This document shows positions 8,633 through 17,880 of a stretch of 64,000 nucleotides of DNA, piece by piece. The position numbers were made by a program, and so were the translations under genes. The notes under the pieces were generated by a model, which made no database searches, was not told the DNA's origin, and was given only the letters and a program-made list of their open reading frames with translations. The stretch is from Peribacillus deserti (GTDB lineage Bacteria; Bacillota; Bacilli; Bacillales; DSM-1321): NCBI RefSeq assembly GCF_002863585.1, contig NZ_PGUY01000013.1, positions 62,001-126,000 of the forward strand, given 5' to 3'. Within the stretch, counting starts at the first letter, position 1, and the number at the start of each line of letters is the position of its first letter.

Positions 8633-8663
8633 GTGCCTGGCGGATACCCGCAGGCACTTTTTG
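8632..8663 (+). terminator. Intrinsic terminator after yvyF
   Basis: AGTGCCTG, 11-base loop, CAGGCACT and a T-run, starting at the yvyF stop. Confidence 0.9.
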
Positions 8664-8718
8664 TATGTTAAGTAATATTCCTGAAAAATTTGTCAACAAA
8701 AAGTAACACAGAAAAATT

Positions 8719-8744
8719 TAAAGTTTTTCTGTGCCATCCGATAA
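8719..8744 (+). promoter_or_regulatory. Sigma-D promoter of flgM
   Basis: TAAA (8719-8722), 14 bases, TCCGATAA (8737-8744), against the sigma-D consensus TAAA-N15-GCCGATAT. It lies 47 bases ahead of the flgM start and matches the arrangement at hag exactly. Confidence 0.88.
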
Positions 8745-8790
8745 AATAGATAGGGACAAAATTGAACGGTTGAAAGAGAGGTTATCTATT

Positions 8791-9054
8791 ATGAAAATCA
8801 ACCATGTTGGTTCTGCAGGAATGAACCCATACAAACGTCAATTAAATAAGATGGATGAAGTGAAACAAAGCTCATTCAAATCAGATAAAGTGGAGATCTC
8901 ACAGTCTGCAAAAGAACTTCAGCATACATCCCAGATCCCGGCCCAGCGTGAAGCAAAGGTTGAGGCCCTAAAGGAACAAATTAAGAACGGAACCTATAAG
9001 ATAGATGCCGGTGAAACGGCTAAAAGCATCATTAAGTATTACTTTGATAAATAA
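8791..9054 (+). CDS. flgM: Anti-sigma-D factor FlgM
   Basis: 87 residues from ATG 8791 (MKINHVGSAGMNPYKRQ), preceded by AAAGAGAGG. A longer in-frame reading from 8731 would overlap the sigma-D promoter and is rejected. FlgM binds and silences sigma-D until the hook-basal body is finished. Visible features are the N-terminal NPYKRQ motif, DKVEISQSAKEL in the middle and the C-terminal helix VEALKEQIKNGTYKIDAGETAKSII, which is the sigma-binding region. Because it is expressed from a sigma-D promoter it forms a negative feedback loop with hag and flaG transcription. Confidence 0.95.
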   Translation: MKINHVGSAGMNPYKRQLNKMDEVKQSSFKSDKVEISQSAKELQHTSQIPAQREAKVEALKEQIKNGTYKIDAGETAKSIIKYYFDK

Positions 9055-9108
9055 AACAGTATGCACCCATACTGATTACTTTTTTGAACTTGCAAGGAGG
9101 AGCGGAAC

Positions 9109-9603
9109 ATGTCTGCCCAGCACATCATAACAGCCATGGAAAAGCTGGTGAAGCTTCATAGAAGTCTGCATGACCTGGCTGAGAAAAAAACGAATATCAT
9201 CAAGGCGGGCAGCATGGAAGCCCTTAACAAAATCATGATTGATGAACAGAAGCATGTGAAGGCGATTGGGATGATCGAGCGTGAAAGGGAGCAGGCTGTT
9301 TCTGAATTTTTGCAGAAAAAAGGTTCTATGCCTTCAGCCAATGTATCGGCTTGTATAGAACTGGCTGAACACAGTGAGAAAGAAACATTGACTGTATTAA
9401 AGCAGAGCCTGCTGGAAAGCGTGCTTAGCTTAAAAGAGATTAATTATCTCAATCAGCAGCTCATCTATCAATCTCTTCAATTCATCAATCTATCGCTCGA
9501 TATGGTACGGCCAAAACAGCAAGTCTTTAATTACGAAAAGCCGGTGCAGCAAAAAGGGCAATATCAGACTGGAAACAGATCATATTTTAATTCGAAAGCT
9601 TAA
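9109..9603 (+). CDS. flgN: Flagellar chaperone FlgN (YvyG)
   Basis: 164 residues after a strong AAGGAGGAG site. It is a mostly helical FlgN-family secretion chaperone for the hook-filament junction proteins FlgK and FlgL, which are encoded immediately downstream. Long amphipathic helices and the C-terminal SLKEINYLNQQLIYQSLQFI stretch are typical. It belongs to the flgM-flgN-flgK-flgL operon. Confidence 0.92.
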   Translation: MSAQHIITAMEKLVKLHRSLHDLAEKKTNIIKAGSMEALNKIMIDEQKHVKAIGMIEREREQAVSEFLQKKGSMPSANVSACIELAEHSEKETLTVLKQSLLESVLSLKEINYLNQQLIYQSLQFINLSLDMVRPKQQVFNYEKPVQQKGQYQTGNRSYFNSKA

Positions 9604-9621
9604 CAAACGGAGGAACATCTC

Positions 9622-11211
9622 ATGATTTCTACTTTTCATGGCTTAGAAGTGGCCAAGCGCGGTATGTCTGCCCAGCAGAATGCCCTTTACGTCACCGGCA
9701 ACAATATATCGAATGCAAATACCCCAGGCTACACCCGGCAGCGCGTTAACTTCGAACAAACAGAAGCCTATCCTCCTGCATCCATGAACCGGCCGCAGAT
9801 ACCGGGCCAAATGGGTACGGGTGTTAAGGCTGGCAGCATTGAGCGGATCAGGGAAGGCTTTCTTGACATCCAGTACCGCAATGAATCTACGAAACTCGGA
9901 TACTGGGAATCCCGGGCCGATGCACTTCAAAAGATGGAAGAGGTCATGAACGAGCCGTCCGATGCCGGATTGTCGGCTGTTATGGATCAATTCTGGCAGT
10001 CGCTTCAGGATCTATCGATTAACCCGAATAACTCAGGTGCACGCTCCGTTGTAAGGCAGCGTGGAATTTCTGTAGCGGAGACCTTCAATTACGTTAGTTC
10101 CACTCTTAAAGGTGTGCAATCGGATCTGAAAAATGAAATTAAGGTCTCAGTTAAAGAGATCAATTCACTATTGAATCAGATTAATAGCATCAATAAGCAA
10201 GTTGCTGATGTAGAACCGCATGGTATGCTTCCAAACGATTTATATGATCAAAGAGACCTTCTGGTGGACCAGTTATCTTCACTTGTCAATATATCCGTAA
10301 AATCCGTACCTGTTGGCGGAATGCCGGCAGCTAAAGCGGATGGAACTCCGATGGCGCTTGGGAGATATACGATTGAGCTGGTCAATGCTAATGGTACTTC
10401 CATTCCGTTAGTCAGCGGTTCTGCTGATTCTGTTAATGAGATCAAAGTGAACTTGAATCCTGACAGCCAGCTGGTGGAAAGTATTACGGTCGGGTCTCGG
10501 GTAAGGGACGCAAATGGGAGTCCAACAGAAGAAGTGAAGGGCAGTCCGATTTCTATTAATAGCTTTACTTCAAGCGGAAAGCTCCGCAGTTTAGTGGATT
10601 CCTATGGCTTCCAAGAGACATCCGGGGCTAAAAAAGGCTTGTATACTGAAATGCTGGATAAGCTTGATCAAATGGCGTTCACCTTCGCTACTGAATTTAA
10701 CAAGCAGCACATGCTAGGGTATGATGTTAACGGTATTAAAAATACACCGCCGACTACAACAGTTAATGCATTTTTCAGTATCGGTACAACAGCGGCAGGT
10801 GCGGCTAGTTTAATTGCAGTTGATTCGTCCATTTTAGCGTCCCTTGATAATATTGCGGCAGCCTCAAAAGGGAACTTGGGAGACGGCGGAAATGCGCTTG
10901 CACTGGCATCGGTTAAAAATAATACCTTAAGTGTTGGCGGGCAGACCAGCACCATTCAAAGCTATTACGAAGGAGCAATCGGCTATATGGCCGTCCAGTC
11001 ACAAGAAGCTGTCAGAATGGCCGGCAACAGCAGTGTTCTTCAGCAATCAGTAGAAGAGCGCCGGCAGTCAGTCAGCAGTGTTTCTTTAGACGAAGAAATG
11101 ACCAATATGATTAAATTCCAGCATGCGTACAACGCAGCTGCACGAAATATCACAATGGTAGACGAGATGCTAGACAAAATTATTAACGGCATGGGTACCG
11201 GCGGAAGGTGA
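9622..11211 (+). CDS. flgK: Flagellar hook-associated protein 1 FlgK
   Basis: 529 residues, slightly longer than B. subtilis FlgK (507). The N-terminal rod/hook signature is present: FHGLEVAKRGMSAQQNALYV, then GNNISNANTPGYTRQRV. The C-terminus matches the flagellar basal-body/hook module: VSLDEEMTNMIKFQHAYNAAAR and MVDEMLDKIINGMG. FlgK forms the first junction ring between hook and filament and is exported by the flagellar type III apparatus. The extra length lies in the variable middle (roughly residues 230-440). GGAGG precedes the ATG; flgL follows after 12 bases. Confidence 0.96.
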   Translation: MISTFHGLEVAKRGMSAQQNALYVTGNNISNANTPGYTRQRVNFEQTEAYPPASMNRPQIPGQMGTGVKAGSIERIREGFLDIQYRNESTKLGYWESRADALQKMEEVMNEPSDAGLSAVMDQFWQSLQDLSINPNNSGARSVVRQRGISVAETFNYVSSTLKGVQSDLKNEIKVSVKEINSLLNQINSINKQVADVEPHGMLPNDLYDQRDLLVDQLSSLVNISVKSVPVGGMPAAKADGTPMALGRYTIELVNANGTSIPLVSGSADSVNEIKVNLNPDSQLVESITVGSRVRDANGSPTEEVKGSPISINSFTSSGKLRSLVDSYGFQETSGAKKGLYTEMLDKLDQMAFTFATEFNKQHMLGYDVNGIKNTPPTTTVNAFFSIGTTAAGAASLIAVDSSILASLDNIAAASKGNLGDGGNALALASVKNNTLSVGGQTSTIQSYYEGAIGYMAVQSQEAVRMAGNSSVLQQSVEERRQSVSSVSLDEEMTNMIKFQHAYNAAARNITMVDEMLDKIINGMGTGGR

Positions 11212-11223
11212 GGTGAAAGATAA

Positions 11224-12102
11224 ATGCGCGTAACACAGAATATGCTGGCTAACTCTTCTCTCAAACATATCAGCAACAGCTATCAGCGGATGGGGAAGTA
11301 CCAGGATCAGCTGTCGACAGGGAAAAAGATCACCCGGCCGTCTGATGATCCAGTTGTGGCGATGAAGGGGATGTACTATCGTACGAACCTGACTGAGGTT
11401 GAGCAATACAAGCGGAACCTTTCAGAGCTGAATTTGTGGATGGAGAACTCGGATGCCAGCCTGGACCAGGCGAATTCATCCCTGCAAAGAATCAGGGAAC
11501 TGCTTCTCCAAGCAAAGAATGGTACCAACACGGTAGACGAACGGACCGCTATCGCTACAGAAATTAACCAGTTAAAAGAAGATTTAGTTAACGTAGCAAA
11601 CTCTAAAGTAGCGGATAAATTTATCTTTAATGGCACAGATGTAAACAAGGAACCGGTTACCCTGATGGATGGCAAAGCTGTGGTAAGCAAAAACAATGAA
11701 GATTTTAATGTAGAAGTTGGACCGGGTGTCAAAATCAGGGCTAATATTCACCCGGGTAATGTGTTCTCTGAAAATTTGTTCGGGGATATAGAAAAAATTG
11801 TAACGGATTTGAAAGCAGATAATACCTCAGATCTCGATAACCTGCTTACAAAGGTTGACGATCATATGGATAATCTTTCTTCAGAACGAGCTGATTTAGG
11901 GGCACGCTATAACCGGCTTGAAATGGTAAGCTCCCGTATTGATACCCAAGAGATTTTTGCTAACCGGGTCCTCTCGGATAATGAAGATGCAGATATCGAA
12001 AGAGTCATTACCGACTTAAAAACACAGGAAAGTGTCCACCGAGCAGCATTAAGTGTAGGGGCACAAATTATTCAACCGACATTAATGGACTTTTTAAGAT
12101 AA
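11224..12102 (+). CDS. flgL: Flagellar hook-associated protein 3 FlgL
   Basis: 292 residues with the flagellin-like N-terminus MRVTQNMLANSSLKHISNSY and the LSTGKKITRPSDDPV motif. The C-terminal coiled coil is VITDLKTQESVHRAALSVGA. FlgL forms the second hook-filament junction ring. The start follows GGTGAGGTGA. The gene is terminated nine bases or fewer after its stop, closing the flgM-flgL transcript. Confidence 0.95.
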   Translation: MRVTQNMLANSSLKHISNSYQRMGKYQDQLSTGKKITRPSDDPVVAMKGMYYRTNLTEVEQYKRNLSELNLWMENSDASLDQANSSLQRIRELLLQAKNGTNTVDERTAIATEINQLKEDLVNVANSKVADKFIFNGTDVNKEPVTLMDGKAVVSKNNEDFNVEVGPGVKIRANIHPGNVFSENLFGDIEKIVTDLKADNTSDLDNLLTKVDDHMDNLSSERADLGARYNRLEMVSSRIDTQEIFANRVLSDNEDADIERVITDLKTQESVHRAALSVGAQIIQPTLMDFLR

Positions 12103-12128
12103 GCTATTCAAATTGAATAGCTTTTTTT
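12101..12128 (+). terminator. Intrinsic terminator after flgL
   Basis: AGCTATTCAA directly followed by TTGAATAGCT and seven T; the stem begins inside the flgL stop codon. Confidence 0.88.
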
Positions 12129-12155
12129 ACTATCTTAAATAAGAGGAGTGGTATA

Positions 12156-12737
12156 GTGAATATTCCACAAATACGCCTTGAATCTACTAAAGGGCAGATT
12201 GAATTAAGGACAATCCAGCCAAAACAGTCTATTGAACAAAAGCCGGCCGATCTTTCTATCGAACAGCCAAAAGCAGAGCTCCGGATAAAAACCACTCCTG
12301 GAAGATTGACAATCGACCAGGCGAAGGCGCGGGAAGACGTTGATTTAAAAAGTATGTTCAAGCGGACTGAAGAAGCTGCCCAGCAGGGGTATCAGGATTG
12401 GCTGAGCGGATTAGCGCGTGTTGCCAGTGATGGGGAAGAGCTCATGAAGATTGAGAACGGCTTTCATGCGCTTGCCAATCAAGCAAAAAGTAACAGCGAA
12501 AGTCCTATATATGACTTTAATATTGGCTGGATTCCGTCTGAAGGCAGTGTCAAAATAAACTATGAGCCTGCAAAAGTAAGCATTGAGGCTGATCCACAAA
12601 AACCGAGAATAAATGTGAATGTTAATAAACCTTTTCATGAATATACGCCAGGCAGGACAGAAGTATCTTTAAAACAATATCCCTCATTAAAAATTGACTT
12701 TACCAATCATGATCCGACTTTGGACAAAAAATATTAA
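12156..12737 (+). CDS. yviE: YviE, DUF6470-type flagellar-operon protein
   Basis: 193 residues from GTG 12156, seven bases after AAGAGGAG. The N-terminal half is made of short imperfect repeats (IRLESTKGQIELRTIQPKQSIEQ, broken up as LESTKGQIEL / IQPKQSIEQ / LSIEQPKAEL / LTIDQAKARE). This suggests a beta-structured, self-associating protein. The position between flgL and fliW is conserved across Bacillus; function is unknown. No signal peptide or membrane segment is visible. Confidence 0.85.
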   Translation: MNIPQIRLESTKGQIELRTIQPKQSIEQKPADLSIEQPKAELRIKTTPGRLTIDQAKAREDVDLKSMFKRTEEAAQQGYQDWLSGLARVASDGEELMKIENGFHALANQAKSNSESPIYDFNIGWIPSEGSVKINYEPAKVSIEADPQKPRINVNVNKPFHEYTPGRTEVSLKQYPSLKIDFTNHDPTLDKKY

Positions 12738-12748
12738 GGAGATACCCT

Positions 12749-13186
12749 ATGCTCATACAAACGAAATACCATGATCAAGTTGAGATTAAAGAACAGGCCA
12801 TCTTACAATTTCAAGATGGCATTCCTGGATTCTTAGATGAAAAAGAGTTTGTTTTACTTTCCTTGGCTGAAGAACTTCATGTCCTGCAATCAATAAAAAC
12901 AAAGGAAGTCGCCTTTATTATTATCAACCCTTTTATTTCTTTTAAGGATTATGACCTTACATTGGATGAGAATACTATTGAGCAATTAAAGATAGAAAAG
13001 TCGGAACAGGTTCAGGTTTTCACCATTATGTCTGTAAAGCATCCTTTTAATAAATCAACGATCAATCTAGCGGCTCCAGTCGTAATAAATGTAACCCATA
13101 AAAAAGGAAAACAGGTTATCTTGCAAAAAACGGACTACTCTATTAGAACTCCATTACCAGAACTAGTTTTAGGAAAAAAGGGGTGA
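12749..13186 (+). CDS. fliW: Flagellar assembly factor FliW
   Basis: 145 residues after AAGGAGATA. FliW binds free flagellin; when released by flagellin export it binds CsrA and relieves translational repression of hag. Family motifs seen are the N-terminal LQFQDGIPGFLDEKEFVLL and the central AFIIINPFISFKDYDLTL, with the C-terminal NLAAPVVIN. It sits immediately before its partner csrA (six-base gap) and two genes before hag, the complete homeostasis module. Confidence 0.95.
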   Translation: MLIQTKYHDQVEIKEQAILQFQDGIPGFLDEKEFVLLSLAEELHVLQSIKTKEVAFIIINPFISFKDYDLTLDENTIEQLKIEKSEQVQVFTIMSVKHPFNKSTINLAAPVVINVTHKKGKQVILQKTDYSIRTPLPELVLGKKG

Positions 13187-13192
13187 GAAGCT

Positions 13193-13423
13193 ATGCTGAT
13201 ACTGACTAGAAAAAAAGGGGAGTCCATTCAAATAGGTTCCAATATTGAAATAAAGATAATCTCGGTGAGCGGCGACCAAATTAAAATTGGGATAGATGCC
13301 CCTAAGCATATAGATGTATTTCGAAAAGAACTGTATGTGGAAATACAAAAAGAAAACCAGGAGGCACTATCAACCGAGGACAACTTAAGTGTTTTGATAA
13401 ATTCTTTCAAAAAAAATGATTAA
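13193..13423 (+). CDS. csrA: Carbon storage regulator CsrA (translational repressor of hag)
   Basis: 76 residues; B. subtilis CsrA is 74. The RNA-binding beta-sheet protein starts [15 protein letters not shown] and has [20 protein letters not shown] and the second RNA-contact edge [22 protein letters not shown] precedes the ATG. It blocks translation of flagellin mRNA by binding GGA motifs in its leader, which are visible upstream of hag. Confidence 0.96.
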   Translation: MLILTRKKGESIQIGSNIEIKIISVSGDQIKIGIDAPKHIDVFRKELYVEIQKENQEALSTEDNLSVLINSFKKND

Positions 13424-13439
13424 TTCTTAGGGATACTAT

Positions 13440-13465
13440 TAAAACAATCCTAACTCCTCCGATAA
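13440..13465 (+). promoter_or_regulatory. Sigma-D promoter of hag
   Basis: TAAA (13440-13443), 14 bases, TCCGATAA (13458-13465), 17-42 bases after the csrA stop. It has the same spacing and -10 as the flgM promoter. Confidence 0.9.
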
Positions 13466-13474
13466 TAATAGTGT

Positions 13475-13549
13475 AAAGGTTGAAAGGCGGCCGACTTTCG
13501 ACCTTAAACGGGCACACAAGGACGTGAGCCATACAATTCAAGGAGGAAA
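13475..13549 (+). promoter_or_regulatory. hag mRNA leader with two CsrA sites
   Basis: A 5' stem-loop pairs AAGGTTGAAAG (13476-13486) with CTTTCGACCTT (13494-13504). Next come two GGA motifs in CsrA context: CACACAAGGACGTG (13513-13526), close to the CsrA consensus, and CAAGGAGGAA (13539-13548), which is the Shine-Dalgarno of hag. Dual-site binding bridging an upstream GGA and the SD is the mechanism known for B. subtilis hag. Confidence 0.82.
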
Positions 13550-13555
13550 TTACTA

Positions 13556-16513
13556 ATGAGAATTAATCATAATATTGCTGCACTTAACACGTATCGTCAG
13601 TTAAATAGTGCTTCAACAGGTCAAGCAAAATCTATGGAGAAATTATCTTCAGGTCTTCGTATCAACAAGGCTGGAGATGATGCAGCAGGTCTTGCTATCT
13701 CTGAGAAAATGCGTGGGCAAATCCGCGGTTTAGATCAGGCTTCTCGTAACTCACAAGATGCCATCTCTATGGTACAAACTGCTGAGGGAGCATTATCTGA
13801 AACACATGACATTCTTCAACGTATGCGAGAGCTATCTGTACAAGCATCAAATGATACAAACACAGCTGATGACCGTGAAGAAATTCAAAAAGAGGTTAAC
13901 CAGTTAACTTCTGAAATCAACCGTATCGGTAACACTACTGAATTTAATACAAAAAAGTTATTGAATGGTAGCGTAGCAGTAACTGGAGATGGACGCAAAG
14001 TAACGACTGACACGTATACTGTGGGCACAGCAGGGGCATTAACAAACGCAAAGATTGGCCAAACTTCTGATTTAGCTTCTGGAAATTATAAAGTAACAAT
14101 CACAAATGATGCACAAAACGTAATCTCATCAGCTCAGAATAGTGAAATTACTGATGCCAGCGTACTAACAGTTGGATCCAGTACTTTAGCTGAGGGAAGC
14201 TATAAGGTTGCTGTCAAACAAGAAACGGTACAAGCGTTATCGGCAACACCTACAAATACAGACAACTTATTAAATGACGCAAATAGTAACGAGGCAATTA
14301 AAATTGCCGGTAACTCTAATTTAACGGCGGGAACATATAGTATTGACGTAACTAAAAACGTTACAAAAACAGCAACAGGAAGTAATGCTGCTGGTATCAG
14401 TGCTTTGGATGTATCAGCACTTGCGGATAATACTAGATTAGACATAGCAGTGAACACAGTTATCGATAAAGCTAGTGTGAATGGTACTGGTGTAGGTACT
14501 GCTGCAGGTGATGTATTCAATGCTGATAATACGAGTGGTGCGATTAAAAATTTATCTATAGCGAAAAACTCATCATATGCTGAGGCCGATAATTATAAAG
14601 TTAAAGTGACTCAACTAGGAGACACTCAAGCATCATTATCTTCAACGACTTATACGAATAATAGTGCCAATTTATCAGATGATAGTTTGACCCTTAATGG
14701 ACAAACTATCAACTTAACAGATGTTAAAGCTTTAGCTGGAGCAGGTACTTATGATCTAACCGATACTACTAAGATAGATGCACTAGTTACAGCTTTACAA
14801 AGTGATATCAATGATACATTTGATGGTACAGCTCAAAATGGCTTAACTTTTACGGTTGAAAGATCAGGGACAGGCATCACGATTAAAAGTAGTGATGATG
14901 CATTAGGTAGTACGTTTACTATAGGTGGTACAAATGAATTGGCACTAGGGGGTACATCGTCAGCAGTTACCAATACTACAGACGACGTCAAGATGCGCTT
15001 TGATTTAACAAGTAATACTGGCTCTGGTGATACAGTAGTACAATCAGCTGAAGCTACCTTTACTAACACGGCAGGTGCTCAAACAATTGTTCTTGGAGAC
15101 ATTTCGTTTGATGTGGATAAAGCAAAAATGTATGCAAGTGATGCAACAAAAAATGATGGCACAGCAGGTGCTTTTAGCGGTGATGTTTTAGATTTAAGTT
15201 CTAATGCAATTAGGACTCAAGTATCTGTTGTAAAAGACGGAGGTACTGCAGTAACTAAAACCTTTAAACAAGATGGTACTGATGATGGTGCAGTTACCTT
15301 TGATATGAATGGTTTAGGAACTCAAAACTTAGGCATGACCATTGATGCAACACAATTAGCTGGTGGGCAAACCCAAACTACAACAGTGGATGTCGATACT
15401 ACTTATGACGTAACTCTTTATCAAGATGCGGATGCAGGTAATGATTTTGATGCTGGTGAAGCACTTGGTACTACGAAAACATTATCAGAAGCTGATTTAG
15501 CTGATCCAAATAAATTGAAGAATATCGCACTAGGAGCTGCAGGAAACGGTATATTCGTTGATTTAAATTCAGCAGGTCTTACTGCTATGACGCCAGTTGC
15601 TGGAACTGTAAGTAAAAATGTTGACTTTACAGTAGCTTCACAAACAACATATACTGCAGAAATACAAGATGCGGACGGGACTAACGGACAAGGATCTAAG
15701 GTTCTAAATGGAGCTGGGGACAATTCTCGCATTGACTTAGGCAATGGAGTTTCGTTCGAGTATGACAAGGCAGATTTGTCAGCCGCTGGAGATGTATTCT
15801 TCTCGGTAAAAGCTGGTGTTGATAACTTTAAAGCGCAACTAACAAATACAACAACTAATAATAATGTAGGTCAGGCAATTGGTTTCAATAAGGGAGATAA
15901 ACTTGATTTTGGCAATGGGGTAACACTAGAAACATCAAATAATGTTACCGCTGGAGATAAGGCAGAATTTAAAGTTGAAAATGATACAGTAGACAATTCT
16001 TTATCAATGCAGGTTGGGGCAAGCGCGGGTCAAACATTTGCTATAAACATGAATGATATGCGTGCTGATGCATTGGATATTTCTAATACTACAGCTGGAG
16101 CTACAAAAACTGTAAAAGATAGCTTAGGAAATAACATCGATGCTTCTTATCGTGCGAATACAAATGGTAAAGAAGTAACAAATGGAACAGACAATACTGG
16201 AACTGAATACGCTTTGGATGTTACGGATGCTAAAAAAGCTACTGCTGCTGTCAAGGTACTTGATGAAGCAATTCAAAAAGTTTCCCAAGAACGTTCTAAA
16301 TTTGGTGCTTACCAAAACCGTTTAGAGCATACAATCAATAACTTGAACACCTCTTCTGAAAACTTAACAGCTGCTGAGTCTCGTGTACGTGACGTAGACA
16401 TGGCGAAAGAAATGATGAATCAAACTAAGAACTCAATTCTTTCTCAAGCTGCTCAAGCTATGCTTGCTCAAGCTAACCAGCAGCCACAAGGAGTTCTACA
16501 ACTTCTTCGTTAA
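13556..16513 (+). CDS. hag: Giant flagellin (985 residues)
   Basis: Flagellin with very conserved ends and an outsized middle. Residues 1-140 are the D0/D1 helices ([56 protein letters not shown]). About 886-985 are the C-terminal D1/D0 ([20 protein letters not shown], ending [11 protein letters not shown]). The roughly 745 residues between are Thr/Asn/Asp-rich, almost without His, Cys or Trp. They repeat a beta-type motif ([44 protein letters not shown]), and a later pair ([13 protein letters not shown] / [13 protein letters not shown]). B. subtilis Hag is about 300 residues. No HExxH protease motif is present, so it is not a flagellinolysin. The middle should form a surface-exposed D2/D3-like spoke. 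Confidence 0.95.
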   Translation: MRINHNIAALNTYRQLNSASTGQAKSMEKLSSGLRINKAGDDAAGLAISEKMRGQIRGLDQASRNSQDAISMVQTAEGALSETHDILQRMRELSVQASNDTNTADDREEIQKEVNQLTSEINRIGNTTEFNTKKLLNGSVAVTGDGRKVTTDTYTVGTAGALTNAKIGQTSDLASGNYKVTITNDAQNVISSAQNSEITDASVLTVGSSTLAEGSYKVAVKQETVQALSATPTNTDNLLNDANSNEAIKIAGNSNLTAGTYSIDVTKNVTKTATGSNAAGISALDVSALADNTRLDIAVNTVIDKASVNGTGVGTAAGDVFNADNTSGAIKNLSIAKNSSYAEADNYKVKVTQLGDTQASLSSTTYTNNSANLSDDSLTLNGQTINLTDVKALAGAGTYDLTDTTKIDALVTALQSDINDTFDGTAQNGLTFTVERSGTGITIKSSDDALGSTFTIGGTNELALGGTSSAVTNTTDDVKMRFDLTSNTGSGDTVVQSAEATFTNTAGAQTIVLGDISFDVDKAKMYASDATKNDGTAGAFSGDVLDLSSNAIRTQVSVVKDGGTAVTKTFKQDGTDDGAVTFDMNGLGTQNLGMTIDATQLAGGQTQTTTVDVDTTYDVTLYQDADAGNDFDAGEALGTTKTLSEADLADPNKLKNIALGAAGNGIFVDLNSAGLTAMTPVAGTVSKNVDFTVASQTTYTAEIQDADGTNGQGSKVLNGAGDNSRIDLGNGVSFEYDKADLSAAGDVFFSVKAGVDNFKAQLTNTTTNNNVGQAIGFNKGDKLDFGNGVTLETSNNVTAGDKAEFKVENDTVDNSLSMQVGASAGQTFAINMNDMRADALDISNTTAGATKTVKDSLGNNIDASYRANTNGKEVTNGTDNTGTEYALDVTDAKKATAAVKVLDEAIQKVSQERSKFGAYQNRLEHTINNLNTSSENLTAAESRVRDVDMAKEMMNQTKNSILSQAAQAMLAQANQQPQGVLQLLR

Positions 16514-16529
16514 TTTTAGATTATTTGGA

Positions 16530-16560
16530 AGGGACTCTAGTTTTACTAGGGTCTCTTTTC
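16530..16560 (+). terminator. Intrinsic terminator after hag
   Basis: GGGACTCTAG, five-base loop, CTAGGGTCTC with G-U pairs, then TTTT; 17 bases after the hag stop. Confidence 0.85.
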
Positions 16561-16590
16561 ATTTAAAGCTGTTCGACAGGAGGAAACTCG

Positions 16591-16830
16591 ATGGATAAAG
16601 ATGCCCAAGAACATAAAAAGTTTCTTGAAGTACAGCTCAAATGGTGTAGGAAACAAGATTCTATCTTGGAAGAGATAGACATAAGGCTTCAAAAAATGAA
16701 AAGAATAGCTGAATACACCCGTGACCATGAACTTACTTCGAAAGAAGTTGACAAGTTGAATGATAAATTGAATGATTTGAAAATAGAAATTCATTCCCTA
16801 GAAGAGCAGTTACATTCGATTGTTCATTAG
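16591..16830 (+). CDS. Small coiled-coil protein downstream of hag
   Basis: 79 residues, unrecognised. AGGAGG lies ten bases before ATG 16591. The protein is strongly helical and charged with heptad-like leucines (LQKMKRIAEYTRDHEL ... LNDKLNDLKIEIHSLEEQL), so it should form a coiled coil. It has no signal peptide or membrane segment. Its place between flagellin and a motility-protein relic suggests a chaperone or regulator of flagellin, but that is inference from context. Confidence 0.7.
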   Translation: MDKDAQEHKKFLEVQLKWCRKQDSILEEIDIRLQKMKRIAEYTRDHELTSKEVDKLNDKLNDLKIEIHSLEEQLHSIVH

Positions 16831-16851
16831 CACTAGAAAGGTGATGTTTTC

Positions 16852-17050
16852 ATGGATATTGCATCTGTCAATGACATTAAGTCAAGGACAAGTCCAGCAA
16901 CAAGCTTCGATGTCAGTTATGAAAATGGCAATGGGCAATGCCGAACAGCAAGGTGAGGCTCTTCAAAAGTTGATGAGTACAAATAACATAGCTGCTATTC
17001 AACACGCTGCTCAGCCACATTTGGGTGGGAACATAGATTTAAAATTATAG
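16852..17050 (+). pseudogene. yjfB: YjfB-family putative motility protein, frameshifted near the start
   Basis: AAAGGTGATG precedes ATG 16852, which opens MDIAS and then runs out of frame. One base later the family sequence resumes as SMTLSQGQVQQQASMSVMKMAM and ends HLGGNIDLKL, the typical YjfB C-terminus. A single missing base near 16866 (after GCATCT) explains this. If real, the gene is inactive unless translated from the internal ATG 16871, which has no ribosome site. An assembly error is possible. YjfB-type proteins are often encoded beside flagellar or chemotaxis genes; function unknown. Confidence 0.75.
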
Positions 17051-17062
17051 AGGAGACATTTT

Positions 17063-17087
17063 GGAGTAACCCCGTTGCTCTTTTTCT
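17063..17087 (+). terminator. Intrinsic terminator
   Basis: GAGTAAC, three-base loop, GTTGCTC and TTTTT just after the YjfB relic. Confidence 0.75.
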
Positions 17088-17242
17088 TTTTGAGAGAAAA
17101 TGAGGAAAGTTGATTTATCCCCTGAAAGTCCCTACCAAAAGTAGCCCATACATAACCAGTAATAACCCAATATTGAGACATATATTATAATTAACGTAAA
17201 TTTTCTATGTGAACATTAGATGTTCAACACGTAAGCAATCTG

Positions 17243-17282
17243 AGCCTCTACTTCAAGATTCGGAGTAGGGGCTATTTTTATT
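17243..17282 (+). terminator. Intrinsic terminator-like hairpin
   Basis: AGCCTCTACT, 11-base loop, AGTAGGGGCT then ATTTTTATTTT. It lies in the gap between the YjfB relic and the flagellin relic, just before an orphan AGGAGGAG and ATG (17298) that stops after five codons. Confidence 0.75.
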
Positions 17283-17326
17283 TTAGGAGGAGAAAAGATG
17301 ATGTATTTAGACTAGTTGTAGGAACA

Positions 17327-17865
17327 ATGAAAAAGACATTTAAAGGTGCTGTAGGTAACGCTCTTGCTACTGTAGGTACAGGCGCTACTATTACACCTGG
17401 TGGAGTTAATCTTCAAATTGGTGCAAACCAAAGCCAAAGCTTAACTCTTGATCTAGATGACATGCGTTCTTCTGCTTCAGGTATTACAGGTACAGCAGGA
17501 GCTACAGGATTTACCGCTGCTAATTCTGTTACTGATGGAAAAAGCAATAGAACAACAGAAGCAGCATTGGATGTTACTAGTGCTTCAACTGCATCTGCTG
17601 CTATTACCAAAATTCAAATTGCAATAGAAAAAGTATCTGCAGAGCGTTTAAAAATTGGTGTTATACTAACCGTTTATAGCACACTATTAACAACTTAGGT
17701 AAATCTTCTGAAAACTTAACAGCTGCTGAATCTCGTGTACGTGACGTAGATATGGCGAAAGAAATGATGACTGAAACTAAGACCCCTATTCTTTCTCAAG
17801 CAGCACAAGCTATGCTGGCTCAAGCGAACCAACAGCCACAAGGGGTTCTACAATTTCTTCGTTAA
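17327..17865 (+). pseudogene. Second flagellin, C-terminal remnant with frameshift and nonsense codon
   Basis: Only the 3' part of a flagellin is left. 17327-17650 encodes the end of a variable domain and ALDVTSASTASAAITKIQIAI. The conserved C-terminus then loses frame: a one-base deletion after AAAATTGGTG (about 17660), and in the shifted frame GAG of the usual NRLEHT has become [23 protein letters not shown] and [11 protein letters not shown] follow to TAA 17865. The last 170 bases are very close to the end of hag. No N-terminal D0/D1 coding remains, so it cannot form a filament on its own; it could be a recombination donor for hag. Confidence 0.92.
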
Positions 17866-17880
17866 TCATAATTATCAATA

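Noticed and set aside
13556-16513. Flagellinolysin-type protease in the flagellin middle
   Set aside because: No HExxH motif; the region has almost no histidine.
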